This document shows positions 1 to 6,825 of a stretch of 24,526 nt of DNA, one piece after another (the stretch's first letter is position 1; every line of letters starts with the position of its first letter). The stretch spans positions 1 through 24,526 of the forward strand of contig JACQXP010000101.1 in the NCBI GenBank assembly GCA_016208645.1, written 5' to 3'. The notes under the pieces were generated by a model that was not told the origin of the DNA, made no database searches, and was given only the letters and a program-made list of their open reading frames with translations. Origin of the DNA: Candidatus Methylomirabilota bacterium (lineage in GTDB: Bacteria > Methylomirabilota > Methylomirabilia > Methylomirabilales > 2-02-FULL-66-22). The translations under genes were made by a program, and so were the position numbers.

Positions 1-1
1 C

Positions 2-232
2 CTGGAAGGGAAGGTCGTCGCGTCCGCCTTCCAGGGAGCCGCCATCCAGTACGAGGTCGAGGTCGGCGACACGTTGCTGCGGGCCAGCGTGACGAACCCG
101 AAGGGGAAGCGTCTCTTCCCGCGGGGCGATCTGGTGGCGGGGCGGTTCGGGCCGGAGGACGTCGGGATCGTTCCGGAGGAGCCGAGAGCCGAGAGCCGAG
201 AGCCGAGTGTCGTACGTTCGGGTCAGGACTGA
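2..232 (+). CDS. ABC transporter ATP-binding protein, C-terminal TOBE domain (5' partial)
   Basis: Only the last 76 residues are present; the gene enters from the left edge. The sequence opens LEGKVVASAFQGAAIQYEVEVG and continues to a FGPEDVGIV stretch, the beta-rich pattern of the TOBE_2 domain at the C-terminus of PotA/FbpC-type importer ATPases (spermidine/putrescine, iron or 2-aminoethylphosphonate families). The substrate cannot be read from this piece and the nucleotide-binding domain lies outside the window. The last 18 or so codons are odd: they are made partly of four 7-bp GCCGAGA repeats (181-208), read as EPRAESREPS, so the original C-terminus was probably shorter. The stop lies 3 bp before the next start codon, which suggests one transcript. 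The TOBE call is fairly secure; the transporter type is inference. Confidence 0.72.
   Translation: MEGKVVASAFQGAAIQYEVEVGDTLLRASVTNPKGKRLFPRGDLVAGRFGPEDVGIVPEEPRAESREPSVVRSGQD
181..208 (+). repeat. Heptanucleotide tandem array, four GCCGAGA units
   Basis: Units GCCGAGA, GCCGAGA, GCCGAGA, GCCGAGT follow each other with a strict 7-bp period. The array lies inside the 3' end of the partial ABC ATPase gene and is translated. The same unit family recurs at 12669-12696. Confidence 0.9.
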
Positions 233-235
233 GGA

Positions 236-919
236 ATGTCCAGGTTCATCCTGGTGCGACACGGGGAATCCGTCTGGAACACGGAGCGGCGGATCCAGGG
301 CAGCCTGGACCCGGAACTGAGCCCGCGCGGCCGGCGGCAGACCGATCTGCTCGTCCTGCACCTCAAGGCCCACCTGTCGGATGCGGTCGCGGCCATCTAC
401 GCCAGCCCGCTCCGGCGGGCGGCCCAGACGGCGGAGCAGATCGCCGCCACGTACACCCTGCCGGTGATCCGGGAGCCTGATCTTCGCGAGATGTCCCTGG
501 GGAAGTGGGAGGGAATGACGGTGGCGGAGATCCAGGCGGCGAGCCCCGGCCGCTATGAGCAGTGGCTGGAGGACCCCCTGACCTTTCCGGCCCCCGGCGG
601 CGAGGACCTCCGGGCGTTCGAGCGTCGGGTGGTGGGGGCGCTCCAGCGGATGCAGGCGGCCCACCCCGGGGCGGACCTGATCGTGGTCTCCCACGGCGGG
701 GTGATCAAGATGCTGCTCTGCTTCGCCCTGGGCCTGGACGTCCGCTTCCTGTTCCGGCTCAAGCAGGACAACACGGCCGTCAGCCAGGTCGAGCTGGATG
801 GGCGCCTCCGCCGCGTCCTCCTGCTCAACGACACCTGCCACCTGAACGCCGGCGGGGGTGGTGTGGCCGCCCGGGACGTCCTCACCGATGCCGCGGAGGT
901 TATGGACCCCGCGTTCTGA
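236..919 (+). CDS. Histidine phosphatase superfamily protein (phosphoglycerate mutase-like)
   Basis: A 227-residue cytoplasmic enzyme of the branch-1 histidine phosphatase superfamily. Near the N-terminus is FILVRHGES with the phosphoacceptor His9 and Arg8. The second catalytic histidine is in VVSHGGV (about residue 153), and REMSLGKWEG near residue 84 supplies the usual acidic residue. Length and the QGSLDPELSPRGRRQ segment fit CobC/GpmB-like phosphatases rather than the longer dPGM glycolytic mutase, so the substrate (phosphoglycerate, alpha-ribazole phosphate or another phosphoester) is open. The ATG follows GAGGA closely and lies 3 bp after the upstream stop, so it is probably co-transcribed with the ABC ATPase and perhaps the HAD phosphatase behind it. 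No cobalamin genes are in view, so a CobC assignment has no support from context. Confidence 0.88.
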   Translation: MSRFILVRHGESVWNTERRIQGSLDPELSPRGRRQTDLLVLHLKAHLSDAVAAIYASPLRRAAQTAEQIAATYTLPVIREPDLREMSLGKWEGMTVAEIQAASPGRYEQWLEDPLTFPAPGGEDLRAFERRVVGALQRMQAAHPGADLIVVSHGGVIKMLLCFALGLDVRFLFRLKQDNTAVSQVELDGRLRRVLLLNDTCHLNAGGGGVAARDVLTDAAEVMDPAF

Positions 920-952
920 CCTGACGACTCTCCACTGGAGCGATGCACTGCC

Positions 953-1732
953 ATGGACCTGAGATCTCTTCGCGCGTTCATCTTCGACCTGGACGGCTGC
1001 GTGTACACGGGCAACACGCTCGTCCCGGGTGTCCAAGCGTTCCTGCAAGAGCTGCGAGAGAAGGACCGGCGGATACTCTTTCTGACGAACAACTCGCGCG
1101 AGGCCGGTGAGGAACTCCAGGCCAAGCTGGCACGGCTGGGGATCCTTGCGACGCGGGAGGAGGTCCTGTCGGCGGTGGAGATCGTCGGACCGCTCATCCG
1201 GGACCGGTACGGCCCATCGCCCATCCTGGTGATCGGGGGTGAGACGCTCCGCCGCCTGCTGGCCGAGGCGGGGCATTCCCTGGTGCCGTTGGAGGCATAT
1301 CGCGAGGCCCGGGTCGTGGTGCTGGGCCACGACTTCGACTTCGACTACCGGAAGCTGACCGCGGCCGCGCGGGCCGTGGCAGGCGGGGCCGCCTTCCTGG
1401 CGGTGAACGTGGACCCGCGGCTGCCGGTGGAGGACGGCGAGTTCTACCCCGGGTGCGGCACCCTGGCCGAGGCGGTGGCGGCCGCGGCCGGGGTGAAACC
1501 CGAGGTGGTGGGGAAGCCCATGCCCCACATCTTCCGCGCCGCGTTGGCGCGGCTGGGGGGGGTGCCGGCGGACGAGGCGGCCATGGTCGGCGACAGCCTC
1601 GCTTCCGACGTGCGGGGGGCCCAGGCGCTGGGCCTCAAGACCATCTGGCTTGCGCCGCCGGGCGCCGCGGCGGGCGAGGTGCAGCCGGATCTGATAATCC
1701 ACCACTTCGCAGAGCTTCAGGGTCGGCTCTGA
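953..1732 (+). CDS. HAD-IIA family phosphatase (NagD/4-nitrophenylphosphatase type)
   Basis: A 259-residue HAD-superfamily hydrolase of subfamily IIA. Motif I is FDLDGCVYTG (nucleophile Asp12, acid/base Asp14), motif II is LFLTNNSR (Thr45), motif III is VVGKPMP (Lys188) and motif IV is MVGDSLASDV (Asp214 and Asp219). All catalytic residues are present. The NTL-PG cap segment after motif I and the overall length match NagD and phosphoglycolate phosphatase relatives, so it probably removes phosphate from small metabolites such as nucleotides or glycolate phosphate. It starts 33 bp after the histidine phosphatase and is on the same strand, giving a two-phosphatase run. No strong Shine-Dalgarno lies directly before this ATG; GGAG is about 13 bp upstream. 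The exact substrate cannot be read from sequence. Confidence 0.9.
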   Translation: MDLRSLRAFIFDLDGCVYTGNTLVPGVQAFLQELREKDRRILFLTNNSREAGEELQAKLARLGILATREEVLSAVEIVGPLIRDRYGPSPILVIGGETLRRLLAEAGHSLVPLEAYREARVVVLGHDFDFDYRKLTAAARAVAGGAAFLAVNVDPRLPVEDGEFYPGCGTLAEAVAAAAGVKPEVVGKPMPHIFRAALARLGGVPADEAAMVGDSLASDVRGAQALGLKTIWLAPPGAAAGEVQPDLIIHHFAELQGRL

Positions 1733-1758
1733 CATCGCGCGTTCCGTGACGGAATCTG

Positions 1759-1782
1759 CTGTCGCTGTCCCTGTGGCTGTCG
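1759..1782 (+). repeat. Hexanucleotide tandem array, four CTGTNN units
   Basis: Units CTGTCG, CTGTCC, CTGTGG, CTGTCG lie in the 234-bp gap between the HAD phosphatase and the lipoprotein. Apart from a weak promoter (1810-1838), nothing else is recognised in that gap. Confidence 0.7.
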
Positions 1783-1809
1783 TCTTTGCGGGGCTGTGAG
1801 GACTTCCGG

Positions 1810-1838
1810 TTGCGCCCCGCGGGCCCCTGTGCTACGGT
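1810..1838 (+). promoter_or_regulatory. Candidate promoter of the lipoprotein gene
   Basis: TTGCGC (1810-1815), a 17-bp spacer and TACGGT (1833-1838). The spacing is ideal and both boxes are partial matches. It would give a leader of about 120 nt before the ATG at 1967. Confidence 0.35.
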
Positions 1839-1966
1839 GCCGCTCGTTGTCCGGCAGGGAGGCCAGGAGCCGGGGGACACCTCGGAGGGTTCGGGACGCA
1901 GGGGTGCGGCGGCCCGATCCTGGCCCACACGGACGGCGAGAAGGAGACCAGAGAAAGGAGGATGGG

Positions 1967-2323
1967 ATGCGAAAGATGCTGGTGCTTGTCCTGGGTATCG
2001 CGCTCCTGACCACAGGCTGCTACACCCTGAACTACAGCAGCTCGGCCTCCTCCAAGCCGGTGTCTTTCACCGGCGAGGTCAAGGGCCAGCGCACGCACTT
2101 CAGCGAGGAGAAGTGGATCTGGTACGCGATCTGGGGATTGGTTCCCATCTCGGACAATGACATCGAAAAGAGCCTGGTGGAGCCACGCACTGCTGGGGGA
2201 GCGGTACAGAACCTGCCCACGAAGAGCGAGGTCACGCCCCTCAACTGGCTGGTCAACATCTTCACGGGGCTCGTGACCATCGTGGCCCAGACCGTCACGG
2301 TGGAAGGAGACGTCGTCCGCTAG
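1967..2323 (+). CDS. Small lipoprotein, Bor-like
   Basis: A 118-residue protein with a short signal sequence, MRKMLVLVLGIALLTTGC, ending in a lipobox (LTTGC, Cys18), so it is predicted to be lipidated and held in the inner or outer membrane. The ATG at 1967 is chosen because AAAGGAGG lies 5 bp upstream; longer readings to the left have no signal sequence at their start. The mature part has a W-I-W-Y-A-I-W-G-L-V-P segment and ends in a hydrophobic stretch followed by QTVTVEGDVVR. This resembles the layout of Bor/TRL-type lipoproteins (a FWLFGLVP-like core and a C-terminal TPRTV-like strand), but the match is by eye only. It is a monocistronic unit with its own terminator at 2346-2391. Function is not known from this sequence. 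Confidence 0.75.
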   Translation: MRKMLVLVLGIALLTTGCYTLNYSSSASSKPVSFTGEVKGQRTHFSEEKWIWYAIWGLVPISDNDIEKSLVEPRTAGGAVQNLPTKSEVTPLNWLVNIFTGLVTIVAQTVTVEGDVVR

Positions 2324-2345
2324 ATACACGGGAGCCGCCGGATCG

Positions 2346-2391
2346 CGCCCGGGTTGTCCCCTCGAGAGGGGGTGGCCCGGGCGTTTTGTTT
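2346..2391 (+). terminator. Rho-independent terminator after the lipoprotein gene
   Basis: The stem CGCCCGGG (2346-2353) pairs perfectly with CCCGGGCG (2376-2383). A second inner stem, CCCCTC/GAGGGGG type, lies between them. TTTTGTTT follows directly. Confidence 0.88.
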
Positions 2392-2431
2392 GGGGGCCGG
2401 GGGTCGGGGACCGGACCCCCGTTACCCGTTG
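2392..2431 (+). repeat. Period-7 repeat array (GGGGGTC-type, then CCCGTTA-type)
   Basis: Units GGGGGCC, GGGGGTC and GGGGACC start at 2392, followed by CCCGTTA and CCCGTTG at 2418-2431. It lies between the convergent lipoprotein and rodA genes. The first units are the complement of the CCCGACC array at 17623-17664. Confidence 0.7.
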
Positions 2432-2448
2432 ACCTGTTTGCAGGTTGG

Positions 2449-2488
2449 AACGTTTCAACGTTTTAACCTGCGAACCTGCCAACGTGGA
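2449..2488 (+). repeat. Octanucleotide array, five AAC-T units
   Basis: Units AACGTTTC, AACGTTTT, AACCTGCG, AACCTGCC and AACGTGGA follow with an exact 8-bp period, the only clear period-8 array seen in the window. Confidence 0.75.
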
Positions 2489-2489
2489 A

Positions 2490-2517
2490 TGTGACGGCTG
2501 ATAGCTGACGGCTGCGT
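2490..2517 (+). repeat. Period-7 array (TGTGACG, GCTGATA, GCTGACG, GCTGCGT)
   Basis: Four 7-bp units that end exactly at the rodA stop codon. The rodA 3' side (minus strand) has no T-tract terminator; this array and the octamer array fill the space instead. Confidence 0.7.
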
Positions 2518-3451
2518 TCAGTACATGAACCGCCGCATGTGGATATTCAGGAGCAGGGGGAGGGGGATGCCCACGACCGGCATCATGCCCACCACCATGG
2601 CGATGTTGATGAGGACCTGGATGGCCAGCATGGCCGAGACGCCGGCCGCCAGCAGGGCCGCGAACAGATCGGTGCAGTCCCGGGCGATCTGGAAGCCCTT
2701 GGTGATGAGATAGAAGTATGCCAGGAGGACCGCCAGGGATCCCAGGAAGCCCCACTGCTCCGACAGGACCGCGAAGATGAAGTCGGTGTGATTCAAGGGC
2801 AAGAAGTTCAACTGGCTCTGGCTGGCCGCCAGCCAGCCCTTGCCGAAGGCTCCGCCGGAGCCGACCGCGATCTTGGACTGGGCGATGTGGTAGCCGGCGC
2901 CGAGCGGGTCCAGGTCAGGGTTCAGGAAGACCAGGATGCGACGGCGCTGGTACTCCTTCAGGGCCATCCACAAGAGCGGGGCCAGGACGCCTCCGCCGAC
3001 GACGAACGGCACGAGACGCCGCCAGTTCAGGCCGAGCAAAAGCATCAGGCTGAGCGCGATGAAGAGGAGCAGCAGGGCGGGCGAGGAACAGGACGAGGCC
3101 CAGCTTGGCGAACTCTGACGGCTGGAAGGCGAAGCCGGCGACGCGGATCCAGCGCTGCGCGCCCAGCCCGGCCTTGCCCATGACGAGGACCAGCACGAGC
3201 AGGATCCCGCTCAGGGCGAAGACCACGTAGGCGAAGCGGGCCAGTGTCCGATAGCTCACCAGGCAGGCGGCGACCAGGGCGACGAGCCCCACCCCCACCC
3301 AGGTCATCTGGCGCAGGTACAGGGTCTTCCGGAAGGTGGAACCGGCCAGGGTGTTGGCGCTGTAGATGGTGAGGATGCCCACCAGCGCCATCCCCAGGAT
3401 CGTGGCGGCGAAGCTCCAGTCGAAGTGGGTGGCCAATCGTCGGTCGAACAT
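2518..3451 (-). pseudogene. rodA: Disrupted rodA (SEDS peptidoglycan glycosyltransferase) with two internal deletions
   Basis: RodA is the SEDS-family glycosyltransferase of the elongasome and polymerises lipid II with PBP2. The N-terminal part (3451 down to about 3085) has three membrane segments, then GAQRWIRVAGF and QPSEFAKLGLVLFLAR, typical of RodA. There the frame breaks. It resumes one frame away at LLLLFIALSLMLLLGLNWRR and runs through LDPLGAGYHIAQSKIAVGSGG and the NHTDFIF loop with its key Asp. About 35 residues expected between these parts, including the QPDLGT motif, are missing. Near the C-terminus GIPLP is followed directly by LLLNIHMRRF, so about 18 residues with the SYGGSS motif are lost in frame. 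In all about 311 codons remain versus about 370. The remaining sequence is well conserved, so the losses are recent or are assembly errors. It is the last gene of the mre operon. Confidence 0.85.
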
Positions 3452-3465
3452 CTCTTCCCGTATCG

Positions 3466-3514
3466 CCCCTCACCCGTCCCTCTCCCCCAGGGGGGAGAGG
3501 CGAAGGTGAGGGGG
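3466..3514. repeat. REP-like double-stem palindrome between mrdA and rodA
   Basis: CCCCTCACC (3466-3474) pairs with GGTGAGGGG (3505-3513), and CCTCTCCCCC (3479-3488) pairs with GGGGGAGAGG (3491-3500), both perfectly, with only AG as the inner loop. It fills most of the 67-bp mrdA-rodA gap. C/G-rich elements of the CCCTCACCC...CCCTCTCCC kind are widespread dispersed palindromes in bacteria. Confidence 0.85.
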
Positions 3515-3518
3515 AAAG

Positions 3519-5366
3519 TCAGTCGCCGATCTCCGGCTCTTTGGCCTCGGCGGTTCCCGTGCGGGCGAAGGGCTGGCGGGCCGCAAAGGCGGCCTCGTAC
3601 ACCGCCTTGGCGACCGGAGCCGCCACCAGCCCGCCGAATCCCCCGTTCTCCACCAGGACCACCACGGCGATCTGGGGGTTGTCCACGGGGGCGAAGGATA
3701 CGAACCAGCCGTGGTCCTTGAGGTCGGGCTGGCCCTTGCCCTCGCCCTTCCGCACCACCTGGGCCGTCCCTGTCTTGCCCGCGATGGGAATGCCGGACAC
3801 CTTGGCGCGGGCCCCCGTGCCCTCGTTCACCACCCCCAGCATGGCCTGGCGGACGAAGGCTAACGTCTCCGGCTTGATGGAGACCTGGCGGATGGCCTCC
3901 GGATCGTATTCGTCCAGGGTCTCTCCGGAGAGGGCCGCGATCTTCTTCACCACCCATGGGCGATAGATCGTGCCGCCGTTCGCAATGGCCGAGACCATGA
4001 CCAAAAGCTGCATGGGCGAGGTCACCACTAGCCCCTGGCCGATGCTGGCAACCACGGTGTTGCCGGCGGACCAGCCCGGCTGGCCCCGGCGCCTGGGCTG
4101 CGGGTTGGGGAGGTTCCCTCGCGCCTCGTCGCCCAGCCCGAGTCCCGGCGGTTCCCCCAGGCCGAAGGCCCGCGAGACCCGCACCATCTCTTCGATGCCG
4201 ACCTTCAGGCCGGCCTGGTAGAAGTAGACGTTGCACGAGTTGACGATGGCGCCACGCAGGTCCAGGGTGCCGTGGCCCCCCTTCTTCCAGTCGTCGAATT
4301 TTGCGTTCCCCAGGTAGAAGTAGCCCGGGCAGTTGAACTTCGTCTCGGGTGTCAACGCCCCGCTCTCCAGGCCGGCGATGGCCACCATCAGTTTGTAGAT
4401 GGAGCCCGGGGGGTACTGAGCCTGGAAGGCGCGGTTCTGGAGCGGATGGGTGGCGTCGGTCGCGATCTGCTGCCACTCGTCCCCACTGATCCGCTGGGCG
4501 AAGAGGTTCGGGTCGTAGGACGGGCGACTCACCATGGCCAGGATCTCGCCCGTGGTCGGATTCATGGCGACCACGGTTCCCCGCTTCCCGGCGAAGGCCG
4601 CCTCGGCCGCGTCCTGGATGCGCTTGTCAATGGTCAGGTAGATGTTGGAGCCGGAGCGCGGCTCGATGCGGCTGACCAGGCGCAGGGCGCGACCCCGCGC
4701 GTCCACCTCGACCTGCTCGCCCCCGTCGATGCCCCGGATGAAGGCGTCGAAGCGCCGCTCCACGCCGGCCTGGCCCAGGTTCTCCCCCGGGCGGAAGTCC
4801 TGGAACTCCTCGCGGGAGAGCTGGGCCTGGTTCACCTCGCTGACATAGCCCAGAAGGTTGGCCGCGCTCCCGCCGCTGGGGTAGGCGCGGACGGGGCGGA
4901 CGCGGAGGCTGACCCCCGGCAGGTCCAGCTTCCGCTCCTCCACGGCCACCATCGTGCGCTCGTCCAGGTCCTTGCGGAGGAGCAGGGGCTGGTAGGGTCG
5001 CTCGCGTCCCTCCTGGAGTCGCGCCTCGACCTCCTCCCTCGACACCCCCAGGATCTCGGCCAGAGCGGCCGCGACCTCGGCCGGGCTGGTCACGTCCTCG
5101 GGCGTCACAAACAGATCGAAGGTGGGCCGATTCTCCACCAGGATCTCGCCGTGGCGGTCCAGAATGAAGCCGCGGGGGGCCTCGATCGGCCGCACCCGCA
5201 GCCGGTTGGTGGTGGAGAGAGCGAAGTACCGGTCCCCCTCCAGAATCTGGAGGAACCAGAGGCGCAGCAGGAGCGCCAGGAATCCGATCCCGATGCACAG
5301 GACGGCCGTTCGGATGCGGGAGGAGAGGGCTTGGGCCGGCGGCGGGGAGAGGGGATCGATGCTCAT
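3519..5366 (-). CDS. mrdA: Penicillin-binding protein 2 (elongasome transpeptidase)
   Basis: A 615-residue class B PBP, which cross-links peptidoglycan during side-wall growth as partner of RodA. It has a single membrane anchor (about residues 17-43) followed by the dimerisation/pedestal domain that begins RPIEAPRGFILDRHGE. The transpeptidase motifs are all present: SxxK as PPGSIYK (Ser322, Lys325), SxN as NSCN (Ser377) and KTGTAQ (Lys531). The FAPVDNPQIAVVVLVENG segment after KTG is typical of PBP2. Length is in the normal range. It starts 7 bp after mreD ends and is followed by the palindrome and rodA, so it belongs to the mreBCD-mrdA-rodA operon transcribed from upstream of mreB. The gene is intact, in contrast with the broken rodA behind it. 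Confidence 0.97.
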   Translation of the reverse strand: MSIDPLSPPPAQALSSRIRTAVLCIGIGFLALLLRLWFLQILEGDRYFALSTTNRLRVRPIEAPRGFILDRHGEILVENRPTFDLFVTPEDVTSPAEVAAALAEILGVSREEVEARLQEGRERPYQPLLLRKDLDERTMVAVEERKLDLPGVSLRVRPVRAYPSGGSAANLLGYVSEVNQAQLSREEFQDFRPGENLGQAGVERRFDAFIRGIDGGEQVEVDARGRALRLVSRIEPRSGSNIYLTIDKRIQDAAEAAFAGKRGTVVAMNPTTGEILAMVSRPSYDPNLFAQRISGDEWQQIATDATHPLQNRAFQAQYPPGSIYKLMVAIAGLESGALTPETKFNCPGYFYLGNAKFDDWKKGGHGTLDLRGAIVNSCNVYFYQAGLKVGIEEMVRVSRAFGLGEPPGLGLGDEARGNLPNPQPRRRGQPGWSAGNTVVASIGQGLVVTSPMQLLVMVSAIANGGTIYRPWVVKKIAALSGETLDEYDPEAIRQVSIKPETLAFVRQAMLGVVNEGTGARAKVSGIPIAGKTGTAQVVRKGEGKGQPDLKDHGWFVSFAPVDNPQIAVVVLVENGGFGGLVAAPVAKAVYEAAFAARQPFARTGTAEAKEPEIGD

Positions 5367-5373
5367 CCCGGAT

Positions 5374-5856
5374 TCAGGCCGCGCGGGCGAGGACGGCCCG
5401 GAACTGCGGCAGCCAGACGATCAGCAGGCCGACCGCCGCCGTATACAGCGCCTCGGGCGCGATCACCCAGAGCAGGGCGGGAAAGAGCGGCGGGGGTCCC
5501 AGGAAGAACGTCAGGAGGGCCAGCGTGATGCCCCCGGCGGCGGCGGTGCCCCCCAGGAGGAGCCAGAAGAGGGCCAGGGGCTTGTCGGTGTACATGTCGT
5601 GGCTGAGGCGCGCCGCCAGGAATCCCATGAGGCTGTCGGTGAACGCCCGGAGCCCCAGGGGCGATCCGGAGAGCGCGTCCTGGAACAGGCCGACCATGAA
5701 ACCCAGAAGCGTCGCCGCTTCCGGGCTCACGCGCTGACTGACGAGGAAGACCAGGAGGAGGAAGAGGTCGGGTCGAATACCACCCAGGCTGAGCGGGCCG
5801 AGCAGGACCGCCTGGGCCAGGACGCAGGCAAGGAGGCCGGGAAGGAACCACCTCAT
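5374..5856 (-). CDS. mreD: Rod shape-determining protein MreD
   Basis: A 160-residue integral membrane protein with about five hydrophobic segments, as usual for MreD. It links the cytoplasmic MreB filament to MreC and the wall synthases. Supporting features are the GIRPDLFLLLVFLVSQRV segment, the GFMVGLFQDALSGSPLGLRAF segment (the conserved G-L-x-x-D motif) and its position between mreC and mrdA. Its ATG overlaps the TGA of mreC (ATGA), which indicates translational coupling. MreD sequences are poorly conserved, so position in the operon is a large part of the identification. Confidence 0.93.
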   Translation of the reverse strand: MRWFLPGLLACVLAQAVLLGPLSLGGIRPDLFLLLVFLVSQRVSPEAATLLGFMVGLFQDALSGSPLGLRAFTDSLMGFLAARLSHDMYTDKPLALFWLLLGGTAAAGGITLALLTFFLGPPPLFPALLWVIAPEALYTAAVGLLIVWLPQFRAVLARAA

Positions 5857-6758
5857 GGCCGCCGGCCGTTGCCGGCCTCGAAGCCGGCGCCAGCCCCAAG
5901 GCTGGTACCGGCCTCACGGCCGGCGTTTGCCTCCAGAGTCGTCAGGATCAGAACCTCTTCCAGCCGGCTCAGATCCACCGCGGGCTGCAGCGTCGCCTCC
6001 TGGAACAGGGCGCCACTCCGCCGTTCCACCGCGGTGATCCGGCCGATGGGGATGCCCTTGGGAAACACGCCGCCCATGCCCGAGGTGACCACCTGGTCGC
6101 CCCCCACCACGTCGGCCATGAGCGGGAGGTACCGGACCCGCGCCCCCGCGCCCAGATTCCCCGAGACGATGCCGGTGACGCGCGTCCGCTGGATCAGGCC
6201 CCCGACGGCGTTCACCGGATCGGTGAGGAGCTGGACCTTGGCGGAGGTGGGTGTGACCTCGACCACGCGGCCGACCAGCCCGTCCGGGACCACCACCGGC
6301 TGGTTGCGCCGCACCCCCTCCAGGCTGCCCCGGTCCAGCAGGACGGTCTTGAACCAGTTGGTGGCGTCCTTGCCGACGACCCGGGCCGTGAGGAATTCGG
6401 CCCGGGAGGCCTGGCGCATGGCGAGGAGCGCCTGCAGACGCTGGGTCTCCAGGGCCTGCTCCTCGAGCTGGTCAATGCGCCGCTTCAGGATGGCGGTCTC
6501 GCGCTGGAGCCGCGTGTTCTCCTCCTGCAGGCCGCGCAGGTCCACATAGTCGCGCCAGGTGTTGCTGACGCCCCGCACGGTGGCGGCCGTGACCTTGATG
6601 AATGGTGAGACGGTGAAGAGGAGGACCTGCCGCGTGAAGGACACCACGGCGGTCTCGTGGCGGACCTGCAGCGTCATGAGGAGGAACGAGACGACGAGGG
6701 TCGTGGTGAGGATCGTGGCCCGGCGGTACCGGGCCAGGAGGCGCAAGATCGCGCTCAC
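5853..6758 (-). CDS. mreC: Rod shape-determining protein MreC
   Basis: A 301-residue periplasmic scaffold protein of the elongasome: an N-terminal membrane anchor (ATILTTTLVVSFLLMTLQV), a coiled coil (LQEENTRLQRETAILKRRID) and the MreC beta domain with ARVVGKDATNWFKTVLLDRG and VTSGMGGVFPKGIPIG, both hallmark segments. I chose the GTG at 6758 because GGAGG lies 8 bp upstream; the next GTG 27 bp further up has no Shine-Dalgarno. The C-terminal 24 or so residues are unusual, Gly/Ala-rich and encoded by a 64-bp GC-rich palindrome (5861-5924), so the tail was probably added by a repeat insertion. It overlaps mreD by 4 bp and follows mreB. Confidence 0.95.
   Translation of the reverse strand: MSAILRLLARYRRATILTTTLVVSFLLMTLQVRHETAVVSFTRQVLLFTVSPFIKVTAATVRGVSNTWRDYVDLRGLQEENTRLQRETAILKRRIDQLEEQALETQRLQALLAMRQASRAEFLTARVVGKDATNWFKTVLLDRGSLEGVRRNQPVVVPDGLVGRVVEVTPTSAKVQLLTDPVNAVGGLIQRTRVTGIVSGNLGAGARVRYLPLMADVVGGDQVVTSGMGGVFPKGIPIGRITAVERRSGALFQEATLQPAVDLSRLEEVLILTTLEANAGREAGTSLGAGAGFEAGNGRRP
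5861..5924. repeat. GC-rich compound palindrome in the mreC 3' end
   Basis: The outer arms GCCGGCCGT (5861-5869) and ACGGCCGGC (5916-5924) are perfect complements. Inside, 5880-5895 pairs with 5900-5915 around a CCAA loop, with two mismatches and one G-T pair. It is translated as the atypical MreC tail AGREAGTSLGAGAGFEAG. Confidence 0.8.
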
Positions 6759-6825
6759 GAGAACCGCCTCCGCTGTGACGGCCACCCCATTGCGGGGGGA
6801 GCCCCGGGCGGCCGGCCGGAGCCGG

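Noticed and set aside
4272..5528. Long plus-strand open frame opposite mrdA
   Set aside because: Antisense shadow of PBP2; all PBP2 catalytic motifs are on the minus strand.
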